A program made the translations under genes and the position numbers. Positions 15,072-30,476 of a stretch of DNA of 64,000 nucleotides are shown here, in pieces (position 1 is the first letter of the stretch; each line of letters opens with the position of its first letter). The DNA lies in the NCBI GenBank assembly GCA_028564925.1, contig CM053030.1:509202-573201 (forward strand), written 5' to 3'. Origin of the DNA: Lithobates sylvaticus (taxonomy: Eukaryota > Chordata > Amphibia > Anura > Ranidae). Below the pieces are notes generated by a model. That model made no database searches. It saw nothing but the letters and a program-made list of their open reading frames with translations, and was not told the origin of the DNA.

Positions 15072-16475
15072 TTAATATGAGGACATCCCACCATTCCAGA
15101 TACTGGGTCCCCATCCTGGACAGTGAGTGTTGTTCAATGGTGTCCACTGACCATTAATATGAGGACATCCTACCCTTCCAGATACTGGTCCCCATCCTGG
15201 ACAGTGAGTGTTCTTCAATTGTGTCCACTGACCATTAATATGGAGACATCCCACCCTTCCAGATACTGGGTCCCCATCCTGGACAGTGAGTGTTCTTCAA
15301 TGGTGTCCATTGACCATTAATATGAGGACATCCCACCCTTCCAGATACTGGTCCCCATCCTGGACAGTGAGTGTTCTTCAATGGTGTCCACTGACCATTA
15401 ATATGAGGACATTCCACCCTTCCAGATACTGGGCCCCCATCCTGGACAATGAGTGTTCTTCAATGGTGTCCACTGACCATTAATATGAGGACATCCCACC
15501 ATTCCAGATACTGGGTCCCCATTCTGGACAGTGAGTGTTCCTCAATGGTGTCCACTGACCATTAATATGAGGACATCCCACCCTTCCAGATACTGGTCCC
15601 CATCCTGGACAGTGAGTGTTCTTCAATGGTGTCCACTGACCATTAATATGGAGACATCCCACCCTTCCAGATACTGGTCCCCATCCTGGACAGTGAGTGT
15701 TCTTCAATGGTGTCCACTGACCATTAATATGAGGACATCCCACCCTTCCAGATACTGGTCCCCATCCTGGACAGTGAGTGTTCTTCTCTATGAAGAGCTG
15801 TCCACTGACCATTAATATGAGGACATCCCACCCTTCCAGATACTGGTCCCCATCCTGGACAGTGAGTGTTCTTCAATGGTGTCCACTGACCATTAATATG
15901 GAGACATCCCACCATTCCAGATACTGGTCCCCATCCTGGACAGTGAGTGTTCTTCAATGGTGTCCACTGACCATTAATATGGAGACATCCCACCATTCCA
16001 GATACTGGGTCCCCATCCTGGACAGTGAGTGTTCTTCTCTATGAAGAGCTGTCCACTGACCATTAATATGAGGACATCCCACCATTCCAGATACTGGGCC
16101 CCCATCCTGGACAGTAAGTGTTCTTCAATGGTGTCCACTGACCATTAATATGAGGACATCCCACCATTCCAGATACTTGGTCCCCATCCTGGACAGTGAG
16201 TGTTCTTCAATGGTGTCCACTGACCATTAATATGAGGACATCCCACCATTCCAGATACTGGGTCCCCATCCTGGACAGTGAGTGTTCTTCAATGGTGTCC
16301 ACTGACCATTAATATGAGGACATCCCACCCTTCCAGATACTGGTCCCCATCCTGGACAGTGAGTGTTATTCAATGGTGTCCACTGACCATTAATATGAGG
16401 ACATCCCACCCTTCCAGATACTGGGCCCCCATCCTGGACAGTGAGTGTTCTTCAATGGTGTCCACTGACCATTAA
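15072..16475. repeat. Higher-order block A of the satellite
   Basis: This run of about 17 monomers recurs with the same order of variants at 19,685-21,088 (offset 4,613 bp). Largely the same block recurs from 26,526 (offset 11,454, with later shifts) and from 31,050 (offset 15,978). It is recognisable by two rare adjacent variants, CAATTGTGTCC followed one monomer later by GTCCATTGACC. An earlier block of the same kind starts at 5,928 and is copied at 9,705 (offset 3,777). Confidence 0.8.
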
Positions 16476-19400
16476 TATGAGGACATCCCACCCTTCCAGA
16501 TACTGGGTCCCCATCCTGGACAGTGAGTGTTCTTCAATGGTGTCCACTGACCATTAATATGAGGACATCCCACCATTCCAGATACTGGGCCCCCATCCTG
16601 GACAGTGAGTGTTCTTCAATGGTGTCCACTGACCATTAATATGAGGACATCCCACCATTCCAGATACTGGGTCCCCATCCTGGACAGTGAGTGTTCTTCA
16701 ATGGTGTCCACTGACCATTAATATGAGGACATCCCACCCTTCCAGATACTGGGCCCCCATCCTGGACAGTGAGTGTTCTTCAATGGTGTCCACTGACCAT
16801 TAATATGAGGACATCCCACCATTCCAGATACTGGGTCCCCATCCTGGACAGTGAGTGTTCTTCAATGGTGTCCACTGACCATTAATATGGAGATATCCCA
16901 CCCTTCCAGATACTGGGTCCCCATCCTGGACAGTGAGTGTTCTTCAATGGTGTCCACTGACCATTAATATGAGGACATCCCACCCTTCCAGATACTGGGC
17001 CCCATCCTGGACAGTGAGTGTTCTTCAATGGTGTCCACTGACCATTAATATGAGGACATCCCACCATTCCAGATACTGGGTCCCATCCTGGACAGTGAGT
17101 GTTCTTCAATGGTGTCCACTGACCATTAATATGGAGACATCCCACCATTCCAGATACTGGTCCCCATCCTGGACAGTGAGTGTTCTTCAATGGTGTCCAC
17201 TGACCATTAATATGAGGACATCCCACCATTCCAGATACTGGGTCCCATCCTGGACAGTGAGTGTTCTTCAATGGTGTCCACTGACCATTAATATGGAGAC
17301 ATCCCACCATTCCAGATACTGGTCCCCATCCTGGACAGTGAGTGTTCTTCAATGGTGTCCACTGACCATTAATATGAGGACATCCCACCCTTCCAGATAC
17401 TGGGCCCCCATCCTGGACAGTGAGTGTTCTTCTCTATGAAGAGCTGTCCACTGACCATTAATATGAGGACATCCCTCCCTTCCAGATACTGGTCCCCATC
17501 CTGGACAGTGAGTGTTCTTCAATGGTGTCCACTGACCATTAATATGGAGACATCCCACCATTCCAGATACTGGTCCCCATCCTGGACAGTGAGTGTTCTT
17601 CAATGGTGTCCACTGACCATTAATATGGAGACATCCCACCATTCCAGATACTGGTCCCCATCCTGGACAGTGAGTGTTCTTCTCTATGAAGAGCTGTCCA
17701 CTGACCATTAATATGAGGACATTCCACCATTCCAGATACTGGGCCCCCATCCTGGACAGTAAGTGTTCTTCAATGGTGTCCACTGACCATTAATATGAGG
17801 ACATCCCACCCTTCCAGATACTGGTCCCCATCCTGGACAGTGAGTGTTATTCAATGGTGTCCACTGACCATTAATATGAGGACATCCCACCCTTCCAGAT
17901 ACTGGGCCCCCATCCTGGACAGTGAGTGTTCTTCAATGGTGTCCACTGACCATTAATATGAGGACATCCCACCCTTCCAGATACTGGGTCCCCATCCTGG
18001 ACAGTGAGTGTTCTTCAATGGTGTCCACTGACCATTAATATGAGGACATCCCACCCTTCCAGATACTGGGTCCCCATCCTGGACAGTGAGTGTTCTTCAA
18101 TGGTGTCCACTGACCATTAATATGAGGACATCCCACCCTTCCAGATACTGGGCCCCCAACCTGGACAGTGAGTGTTCTTCAATGGTGTCCACTGACCATT
18201 AATATGAGGACATCCCACCCTTCCAGATACTGGTCCCCATCCTGGACAGTGAGTGTTCTTCTCTATGAAGAGCTGTCCACTGACCATTAATATGAGGACA
18301 TCCCACCATTCCAGATACTGGGCCCCCATCCTGGACAGTGAGTGTTCTTCAATGGTGTCCACTGACCATTAATATGAGGACATCCCACCCTTCCAGATAC
18401 TGGTCCCCATCCTGGACAGTGAGTGTTCTTCTCTATGAAGAGCTGTCCACTGACCATTAATATGAGGACATCCCACCATTCCAGATACTGGGCCCCCATC
18501 CTGGACAGTGAGTGTTCTTCAATGGTGTCCACTGACCATTAATATGAGGACATCCCACCATTCCAGATACTTGGTCCCCATCCTGGACAGTGAGTGTTCT
18601 TCAATGGTGTCCACTGACCATTAATATGAGGACATCCCACCTTTCCAGATACTGGGTCCCCATCCTGGACAGTGAGTGTTCTTCAATGGTGTCCACTGAC
18701 CATTAATATGAGGACATCCCACCCTTCCAGATACTGGTCCCCATCCTGGACAGTGAGTGTTATTCAATGGTGTCCACTGACCATTAATATGAGGACATCC
18801 CACCCTTCCAGATACTGGGCCCCCATCCTGGACAGTGAGTGTTCTTCAATGGTGTCCACTGACCATTAATATGAGGACATCCCACCATTCCAGATACTGG
18901 GTCCCCATCCTGGACAGTGAGTGTTCTTCAATGGTGTCCACTGACCATTAATATGGAGACATCCCACCCTTCCAGATACTGGGTCCCCATCCTGGACAGT
19001 GAGTGTTCTTCAATGGTGTCCACTGACCATTAATATGAGGACATCCCACCATTCCAGATACTGGGCCCCCATCCTGGACAGTGACTGTTCTTCAATGGTG
19101 TCCACTGACCATTAATATGAGGACATCCCACCATTCCAGATACTGGGTCCCCATCCTGGACAGTGAGTGTTGTTCAATGGTGTCCACTGACCATTAATAT
19201 GAGGACATCCTACCCTTCCAGATACTGGGTCCCCATCCTGGACAGTGAGTGTTCTTCAATTGTGTCCACTGACCATTAATATGGAGACATCCCACCCTTC
19301 CAGATACTGGGTCCCCATCCTGGACAGTGAGTGTTCTTCAATGGTGTCCATTGACCATTAATATGAGGACATCCCACCCTTCCAGATACTGGTCCCCATC

Positions 19401-22400
19401 CTGGACAGTGAGTGTTCTTCAATGGTGTCCACTGACCATTAATATGAGGACATCCCACCATTCCAGATACTGGGTCCCCATCCTGGACAGTGAGTGTTCT
19501 TCAATGGTGTCCACTGACCATTAATATGGAGACATCCCACCCTTCCAGATACTGGGTCCCCATCCTGGACAGTGAGTGTTCTTCAATGGTGTCCACTGAC
19601 CATTAATATGAGGACATCCCACCATTCCAGATACTGGGCCCCCATCCTGGACAGTGACTGTTCTTCAATGGTGTCCACTGACCATTAATATGAGGACATC
19701 CCACCATTCCAGATACTGGGTCCCCATCCTGGACAGTGAGTGTTGTTCAATGGTGTCCACTGACCATTAATATGAGGACATCCTACCCTTCCAGATACTG
19801 GTCCCCATCCTGGACAGTGAGTGTTCTTCAATTGTGTCCACTGACCATTAATATGGAGACATCCCACCCTTCCAGATACTGGGTCCCCATCCTGGACAGT
19901 GAGTGTTCTTCAATGGTGTCCATTGACCATTAATATGAGGACATCCCACCATTCCAGATACTGGTCCCCATCCTGGACAGTGAGTGTTCTTCAATGGTGT
20001 CCACTGACCATTAATATGAGGACATTCCACCCTTCCAGATACTGGGCCCCCATCCTGGACAATGAGTGTTCTTCAATGGTGTCCACTGACCATTAATTTG
20101 AGGACATCCCACCATTCCAGATACTGGTCCCCATTCTGGACAGTGAGTGTTCTTCAATGGTGTCCACTGACCATTAATATGAGGACATCCCACCCTTCCA
20201 GATACTGGTCCCCATCCTGGACAGTGAGTGTTCTTCAATGGTGTCCACTGACCATTAATATGGAGACATCCCACCCTTCCAGATACTGGTCCCCAATCCT
20301 GGACAGTGAGTGTTCTTCAATGGTGTCCACTGACCATTAATATGATGACATCCCACCCTTCCAGATACTGGTCCCCATCCTGGACAGTGAGTGTTCTTCT
20401 CTATGAAGAGCTGTCCACTGACCATTAATATGAGGACATCCCACCCTTCCAGATACTGGTCCCCATCCTGGACAGTGAGTGTTCTTCAATGGTGTCCACT
20501 GACCATTAATATGGAGACATCCCACCATTCCAGATACTGGTCCCCATCCTGGACAGTGAGTGTTCTTCAATGGTGTCCACTGACCATTAATATGGAGACA
20601 TCCCACCATTCCAGATACTGGGTCCCCATCCTGGACAGTGAGTGTTCTTCTCTATGAAGAGCTGTCCACTGACCATTAATATGAGGACATCCCACCATTC
20701 CAGATACTGGGCCCCCATCCTGGACAGTAAGTGTTCTTCAATGGTGTCCACTGACCATTAATATGAGGACATCCCACCATTCCAGATACTTGGTCCCCAT
20801 CCTGGACAGTGAGTGTTCTTCAATGGTGTCCACTGACCATTAATATGAGGACATCCCACCATTCCAGATACTGGGTCCCCATCCTGGACAGTGAGTGTTC
20901 TTCAATGGTGTCCACTGACCATTAATATGAGGACATCCCACCCTTCCAGATACTGGTCCCCATCCTGGACAGTGAGTGTTATTCAATGGTGTCCACTGAC
21001 CATTAATATGAGGACATCCCACCCTTCCAGATACTGGGCCCCCATCCTGGACAGTGAGTGTTCTTCAATGGTGTCCACTGACCATTAATATGAGGACATC
21101 CCACCCTTCCAGATACTGGGTCCCCATCCTGGACAGTGAGTGTTCTTCAATGGTGTCCACTGACCATTAATATGAGGACATCCCACCCTTCCAGATACTG
21201 GGTCCCCATCCTGGACAGTGAGTGTTCTTCAATGGTGTCCACTGACCATTAATATGAGGACATCCCACCATTCCAGATACTGGGCCCCCATCCTGGACAG
21301 TGAGTGTTCTTCAATGGTGTCCACTGACCATTAATATGAGGACATCCCACCATTCCAGATACTGGGTCCCCATCCTGGACAGTGAGTGTTCTTCAATGGT
21401 GTCCACTGACCATTAATATGAGGACATCCCACCCTTCCAGATACTGGGCCCCCATCCTGGACAGTGAGTGTTCTTCAATGGTGTCCACTGACCATTAATA
21501 TGAGGACATCCCACCATTCCAGATACTGGGTCCCCATCCTGGACAGTGAGTGTTCTTCAATGGTGTCCACTGACCATTAATATGGAGATATCCCACCCTT
21601 CCAGATACTGGGTCCCCATCCTGGACAGTGAGTGTTCTTCAATGGTGTCCACTGACCATTAATATGAGGACATCCCACCCTTCCAGATACTGGGCCCCCA
21701 TCCTGGACAGTGAGTGTTCTTCAATGGTGTCCACTGACCATTAATATGAGGACATCCCACCATTCCAGATACTGGGTCCCATCCTGGACAGTGAGTGTTC
21801 TTCAATGGTGTCCACTGACCATTAATATGGAGACATCCCACCATTCCAGATACTGGGTCCCCATCCTGGACAGTGAGTGTTCTTCAATGGTGTCCACTGA
21901 CCATTAATATGAGGACATCCCACCCTTCCAGATACTGGGCCCCCATCCTGGACAGTGAGTGTTCTTCTCTATGAAGAGCTGTCCACTGACCATTAATATG
22001 AGGACATCCCACCCTTCCAGATACTGGTCCCCATCCTGGACAGTGAGTGTTCTTCAATGGTGTCCACTGACCATTAATATGGAGACATCCCACCATTCCA
22101 GATACTGGGTCCCCATCCTGGACAGTGAGTGTTCTTCAATGGTGTCCACTGACCATTAATATGAGGACATCCCACCCTTCCAGATACTGGGCCCCCATCC
22201 TGGACAGTGAGTGTTCTTCAATGGTGTCCACTGACCATTAATATGAGGACATCCCACCATTCCAGATACTGGGTCCCCATCCTGGACAGTGAGTGTTCTT
22301 CAATGGTGTCCACTGACCATTAATATGGAGATATCCCACCCTTCCAGATACTGGGTCCCCATCCTGGACAGTGAGTGTTCTTCAATGGTGTCCACTGACC

Positions 22401-22401
22401 A

Positions 22402-23940
22402 TTAATATGAGGACATCCCACCCTTCCAGATACTGGGCCCCCATCCTGGACAGTGAGTGTTCTTCAATGGTGTCCACTGACCATTAATATGAGGACATCC
22501 CACCATTCCAGATACTGGGTCCCATCCTGGACAGTGAGTGTTCTTCAATGGTGTCCACTGACCATTAATATGAGGACATCCCACCATTCCAGATACTGGG
22601 TCCCCATCCTGGACAGTGAGTGTTCTTCTCTATGAAGAGCTGTCCACTGACCATTAATATGAGGACATCCCACCATTCCAGATACTGGGCCCCCATCCTG
22701 GACAGTGAGTGTTCTTCAATGGTGTCCACTGACCATTAATATGAGGACATCCCACCATTCCAGATACTGGGTCCCCATCCTGGACAGTGAGTGTTCTTCA
22801 ATGGTGTCCACTGACCATTAATATGAGGACATCCCACCTTTCCAGATACTGGGTCCCCATCCTGGACAGTGAGTGTTCTTCAATGGTGTCCACTGACTAT
22901 TAATATGAGGACATCCCACCCTTCCAGATACTGGTCCCCATCCTGGACAGTGAGTGTTATTCAATGGTGTCCACTGACCATTAATATGAGGACATCCCAC
23001 CCTTCCAGATACTGGGCCCCCATCCTGGACAGTGAGTGTTCTTCAATGGTGTCCACTGACCATTAATATGAGGACATCCCACCATTCCAGATACTGGGTC
23101 CCCATCCTGGACAGTGAGTGTTCTTCAATGGTGTCCACTGACCATTAATATGGAGACATCCCACCCTTCCAGATACTGGGTCCCCATCCTGGACAGTGAG
23201 TGTTCTTCAATGGTGTCCACTGACCATTAATATGAGGACATCCCACCATTCCAGATACTGGGCCCCCATCCTGGACAGTGACTGTTCTTCAATGGTGTCC
23301 ACTGACCATTAATATGGAGATATCCCACCCTTCCAGATACTGGGTCCCCATCCTGGACAGTGAGTGTTCTTCAATGGTGTCCACTGACCATTAATATGAG
23401 GACATCCCACCCTTCCAGATACTGGGCCCCCATCCTGGACAGTGAGTGTTCTTCAATGGTGTCCACTGACCATTAATATGAGGACATCCCACCATTCCAG
23501 ATACTGGGTCCCATCCTGGACAGTGAGTGTTCTTCAATGGTGTCCACTGACCATTAATATGAGGACATCCCACCATTCCAGATACTGGGTCCCCATCCTG
23601 GACAGTGAGTGTTCTTCTCTATGAAGAGCTGTCCACTGACCATTAATATGAGGACATCCCACCATTCCAGATACTGGGCCCCCATCCTGGACAGTGAGTG
23701 TTCTTCAATGGTGTCCACTGACCATTAATATGAGGACATCCCACCATTCCAGATACTGGGTCCCCATCCTGGACAGTGAGTGTTCTTCAATGGTGTCCAC
23801 TGACCATTAATATGAGGACATCCCACCTTTCCAGATACTGGGTCCCCATCCTGGACAGTGAGTGTTCTTCAATGGTGTCCACTGACTATTAATATGAGGA
23901 CATCCCACCCTTCCAGATACTGGTCCCCATCCTGGACAGT
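22402..23940. repeat. 989-bp tandem duplication within the satellite
   Basis: The stretch from 22,402 to about 22,950 matches 23,391 to about 23,940 with a constant 989-bp offset, equal to twelve monomers including one 88-bp class unit. Shared rare variants include CACTGACTATTAATATG and a CACCTTTCCAG tract. Past about 23,940 the copies part, and the right side instead matches sequence 2,228 bp away from the block near 21,884. Confidence 0.7.
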
Positions 23941-26900
23941 GAGTGTTATTCAATGGTGTCCACTGACCATTAATATGAGGACATCCCACCATTCCAGATA
24001 CTGGGTCCCATCCTGGACAGTGAGTGTTCTTCAATGGTGTCCACTGACCATTAATATGGAGACATCCCACCATTCCAGATACTGGTCCCCATCCTGGACA
24101 GTGAGTGTTCTTCAATGGTGTCCACTGACCATTAATATGAGGACATCCCACCCTTCCAGATACTGGGCCCCCATCCTGGACAGTGAGTGTTCTTCTCTAT
24201 GAAGAGCTGTCCACTGACCATTAATATGAGGACATCCCACCCTTCCAGATACTGGTCCCCATCCTGGACAGTGAGTGTTCTTCAATGGTGTCCACTGACC
24301 ATTAATATGGAGACATCCCACCATTCCAGATACTGGGTCCCCATCCTGGACAGTGAGTGTTCTTCAATGGTGTCCACTGACCATTAATATGAGGACATCC
24401 CACCCTTCCAGATACTGGGCCCCCATCCTGGACAGTGAGTGTTCTTCAATGGTGTCCACTGACCATTAATATGAGGACATCCCACCATTCCAGATACTGG
24501 GTCCCCATCCTGGACAGTGAGTGTTCTTCAATGGTGTCCACTGACCATTAATATGGAGATATCCCACCCTTCCAGATACTGGGTCCCCATCCTGGACAGT
24601 GAGTGTTCTTCAATGGTGTCCACTGACCATTAATATGAGGACATCCCACCCTTCCAGATACTGGTCCCCATCCTGGACAGTGAGTGTTCTTCAATGGTGT
24701 CCACTGACCATTAATATGAGGACATCCCACCATTCCAGATACTGGGTCCCATCCTGGACAGTGAGTGTTCTTCAATGGTGTCCACTGACCATTAATATGA
24801 GGACATCCCACCATTCCAGATACTGGTCCCCATCCTGGACAGTGAGTGTTCTTCTCTATGAAGAGCTGTCCACTGACCATTAATATGAGGACATCCCACC
24901 ATTCCAGATACTGGGCCCCCATCCTGGACAGTGAGTGTTCTTCAATGGTGTCCACTGACCATTAATATGAGGACATCCCACCATTCCAGATACTGGGTCC
25001 CCATCCTGGACAGTGAGTGTTCTTCAATGGTGTCCACTGACCATTAATATGAGGACATCCCACCTTTCCAGATACTGGGTCCCCATCCTGGACAGTGAGT
25101 GTTCTTCAATGGTGTCCACTGACTATTAATATGAGGACATCCCACCCTTCCAGATACTGGTCCCCCATCCTGGACAGTGAGTGTTATTCAATGGTGTCCA
25201 CTGACCATTAATATGAGGACATCCCACCCTTCCAGATACTGGGCCCCCATCCTGGACAGTGAGTGTTCTTCAATGGTGTCCACTGACCATTAATATGAGG
25301 ACATCCCACCATTCCAGATACTGGGTCCCCATCCTGGACAGTGAGTGTTCTTCAATGGTGTCCACTGACCATTAATATGGAGACATCCCACCCTTCCAGA
25401 TACTGGGTCCCCATCCTGGACAGTGAGTGTTCTTCAATGGTGTCCACTGACCATTAATATGAGGACATCCCACCATTCCAGATACTGGGGCCCCATCCTG
25501 GACAGTGACTGTTCTTCAATGGTGTCCACTGACCATTAATATGGAGATATCCCACCCTTCCAGATACTGGGTCCCCATCCTGGACAGTGAGTGTTCTTCA
25601 ATGGTGTCCACTGACCATTAATATGAGGACATCCCACCCTTCCAGATACTGGGCCCCCATCCTGGACAGTGAGTGTTCTTCAATGGTGTCCACTGACCAT
25701 TAATATGAGGACATCCCACCATTCCAGATACTGGGTCCCCATCCTGGACAGTGAGTGTTCTTCAATGGTGTCCACTGACCATTAATATGAGGACATCCCA
25801 CCATTCCAGATACTGGGTCCCCATCCTGGACAGTGAGTGTTCTTCTCTATGAAGAGCTGTCCACTGACCATTAATATGAGGACATCCCACCATTCCAGAT
25901 ACTGGGCCCCCATCCTGGACAGTGAGTGTTCTTCAATGGTGTCCACTGACCATTAATAGGAGGACATCCCACCATTCCAGATACTGGGTCCCCATCCTGG
26001 ACAGTGAGTGTTCTTCAATGGTGTCCACTGACCATTAATATGAGGACATCCCACCTTTCCAGATACTGGGTCCCCATCCTGGACAGTGAGTGTTCTTCAA
26101 TGGTGTCCACTGACTATTAATATGAGGACATCCCACCCTTCCAGATACTGGTCCCCATCCTGGACAGTGAGTGTTATTCAATGGTGTCCACTGACCATTA
26201 ATATGAGGACATCCCACCCTTCCAGATACTGGGCCCCCATCCTGGACAGTGAGTGTTCTTCAATGGTGTCCACTGACCATTAATATGAGGACATCCCACC
26301 ATTCCAGATACTGGGTCCCCATCCTGGACAGTGAGTGTTCTTCAATGGTGTCCACTGACCATTAATATGGAGACATCCCACCCTTCCAGATACTGGGTCC
26401 CCATCCTGGACAGTGAGTGTTCTTCAATGGTGTCCACTGACCATTAATATGAGGACATCCCACCATTCCAGATACTGGGCCCCCATCCTGGACAGTGACT
26501 GTTCTTCAATGGTGTCCACTGACCATTAATATGAGGACATCCCACCATTCCAGATACTGGGTCCCCATCCTGGACAGTGAGTGTTGTTCAATGGTGTCCA
26601 CTGACCATTAATATGAGGACATCCTACCCTTCCAGATACTGGTCCCCATCCTGGACAGTGAGTGTTCTTCAATTGTGTCCACTGACCATTAATATGGAGA
26701 CATCCCACCCTTCCAGATACTGGGTCCCCATCCTGGACAGTGAGTGTTCTTCAATGGTGTCCATTGACCATTAATATGAGGACATCCCACCCTTCCAGAT
26801 ACTGGTCCCCATCCTGGACAGTGAGTGTTCTTCAATGGTGTCCACTGACCATTAATATGAGGACATTCCACCCTTCCAGATACTGGGCCCCATCCTGGAC

Positions 26901-29900
26901 AGTGAGTGTTCTTCAATGGTGTCCACTGACCATTAATATGAGGACATCCCACCATTCCAGATACTGGGTCCCCATACTGGACAGTGAGTGTTCCTCAATG
27001 GTGTCCACTGACCATTAATATGAGGACATCCCACCCTTCCAGATACTGGTCCCCATCCTGGACAGTGAGTGTTCTTCAATGGTGTCCACTGACCATTAAT
27101 ATGGAGACATCCCACCCTTCCAGATACTGGTCCCCATCCTGGACAGTGAGTGTTCTTCAATGGTGTCCACTGACCATTAATATGAGGACATCCCACCCTT
27201 CCAGATACTGGTCCCCATCCTGGACAGTGAGTGTTCTTCTCTATGAAGAGCTGTCCACTGACCATTAATATGAGGACATCCCACCCTTCCAGATACTGGT
27301 CCCCATCCTGGACAGTGAGTGTTCTTCAATGGTGTCCACTGACCATTAATATGGAGACATCCCACCATTCCAGATACTGGTCCCCATCCTGGACAGTGAG
27401 TGTTCTTCAATGGTGTCCACTGACCATTAATATGGAGACATCCCACCATTCCAGATACTGGGCCCCCATCCTGGACAGTAAGTGTTCTTCAATGGTGTCC
27501 ACTGACCATTAATATGAGGACATCCCACCATTCCAGATACTTGGTCCCCATCCTGGACAGTGAGTGTTCTTCAATGGTGTCCACTGACCATTAATATGAG
27601 GACATCCCACCATTCCAGATACTGGGTCCCCATCCTGGACAGTGAGTGTTCTTCAATGGTGTCCACTGACCATTAATATGAGGACATCCCACCCTTCCAG
27701 ATACTGGTCCCCATCCTGGACAGTGAGTGTTATTCAATGGTGTCCACTGACCATTAATATGAGGACATCCCACCCTTCCAGATACTGGGCCCCCATCCTG
27801 GACAGTGAGTGTTCTTCAATGGTGTCCACTGACCATTAATATGAGGACATCCCACCCTTCCAGATACTGGGTCCCCATCCTGGACAGTGAGTGTTCTTCA
27901 ATGGTGTCCACTGACCATTAATATGAGGACATCCCACCATTCCAGATACTGGGCCCCCATCCTGGACAGTGAGTGTTCTTCAATGGTGTCCACTGACCAT
28001 TAATATGAGGACATCCCACCATTCCAGATACTGGGTCCCCATCCTGGACAGTGAGTGTTCTTCAATGGTGTCCACTGACCATTAATATGAGGACATCCCA
28101 CCCTTCCAGATACTGGGCCCCCATCCTGGACAGTGAGTGTTCTTCAATGGTGTCCACTGACCATTAATATGAGGACATCCCACCATTCCAGATACTGGGT
28201 CCCCATCCTGGACAGTGAGTGTTCTTCAATGGTGTCCACTGACCATTAATATGGAGATATCCCACCCTTCCAGATACTGGGTCCCCATCCTGGACAGTGA
28301 GTGTTCTTCATTGGTGTCCACTGACCATTAATATGAGGACATCCCACCCTTCCAGATACTGGGCCCCCATCCTGGACAGTGAGTGTTCTTCAATGGTGTC
28401 CACTGACCATTAATATGAGGACATCCCACCATTCCAGATACTGGGTCCCATCCTGGACAGTGAGTGTTCTTCAATGGTGTCCACTGACCATTAATATGGA
28501 GACATCCCACCATTCCAGATACTGGGTCCCCATCCTGGACAGTGAGTGTTCTTCAATGGTGTCCACTGACCATTAATATGAGGACATCCCACCATTCCAG
28601 ATACTGGGTCCCATCCTGGACAGTGAGTGTTCTTCAATGGTGTCCACTGACCATTAATATGGAGACATCCCACCATTCCAGATACTGGTCCCCATCCTGG
28701 ACAGTGAGTGTTCTTCAATGGTGTCCACTGACCATTAATATGAGGACATCCCACCCTTCCAGATACTGGGCTCCCCATCCTGGACAGTGAGTGTTCTTCT
28801 CTATGAAGAGCTGTCCACTGACCATTAATATGAGGACATCCCACCCTTCCAGATACTGGTCCCATCCTGGACAGTGAGTGTTCTTCAATGGTGTCCACTG
28901 ACCATTAATATGGAGACATCCCACCATTCCAGATACTGGTCCCCATCCTGGACAGTGAGTGTTCTTCAATGGTGTCCACTGACCATTAATATGGAGACAT
29001 CCCACCATTCCAGATACTGGGTCCCCATCCTGGACAGTGAGTGTTCTTCTCTATGAAGAGCTGTCCACTGACCATTAATATGAGGACATTCCACCATTCC
29101 AGATACTGGGCCCCCATCCTGGACAGTAAGTGTTCTTCAATGGTGTCCACTGACCATTAATATGAGGACATCCCACCCTTCCAGATACTGGTCCCCATCC
29201 TGGACAGTGAGTGTTATTCAATGGTGTCCACTGACCATTAATATGAGGACATCCCACCCTTCCAGATACTGGGCCCCCATCCTGGACAGTGAGTGTTCTT
29301 CAATGGTGTCCACTGACCATTAATATGAGGACATCCCACCCTTCCAGATACTGGGTCCCCATCCTGGACAGTGAGTGTTCTTCAATGGTGTCCACTGACC
29401 ATTAATATGAGGACATCCCACCCTTCCAGATACTGGGTCCCCATCCTGGACAGTGAGTGTTCTTCAATGGTGTCCACTGACCATTAATATGAGGACATCC
29501 CACCCTTCCAGATACTGGGCCCCCATCCTGGACAGTGAGTGTTCTTCAATGGTGTCCACTGACCATTAATATGAGGACATCCCACCCTTCCAGATACTGG
29601 TCCCCATCCTGGACAGTGAGTGTTCTTCTCTATGATGAGCTGTCCACTGACCATTAATATGAGGACATCCCACCATTCCAGATACTGGGCCCCCATCCTG
29701 GACAGTGAGTGTTCTTCAATGGTGTCCACTGACCATTAATATGAGGACATCCCACCCTTCCAGATACTGGTCCCCATCCTGGACAGTGAGTGTTCTTCTC
29801 TATGAAGAGCTGTCCACTGACCATTAATATGAGGACATCCCACCATTCCAGATACTGGGCCCCCATCCTGGACAGTGAGTGTTCTTCAATGGTGTCCACT

Positions 29901-30476
29901 GACCATTAATATGAGGACATCCCACCATTCCAGATACTGGTCCCCATCCTGGACAGTGAGTGTTCTTCAATGGTGTCCACTGACCATTAATATGAGGACA
30001 TCCCACCTTTCCAGATACTGGGTCCCCATCCTGGACAGTGAGTGTTCTTCAATGGTGTCCACTGACCATTAATATGAGGACATCCCACCCTTCCAGATAC
30101 TGGTCCCCATCCTGGACAGTGAGTGTTATTCAATGGTGTCCACTGACCATTAATATGAGGACATCCCACCCTTCCAGATACTGGGCCCCATCCTGGACAG
30201 TGAGTGTTCTTCAATGGTGTCCACTGACCATTAATATGAGGACATCCCACCATTCCAGATACTGGGTCCCCATCCTGGACAGTGAGTGTTCTTCAATGGT
30301 GTCCACTGACCATTAATATGGAGACATCCCACCCTTCCAGATACTGGGTCCCCATCCTGGACAGTTAGTGTTCTTCAATGGTGTCCACTGACCATTAATA
30401 TGAGGACATCCCACCATTCCAGATACTGGTCCCCCATCCTGGACAGTGACTGTTCTTCAATGGTGTCCACTGACCA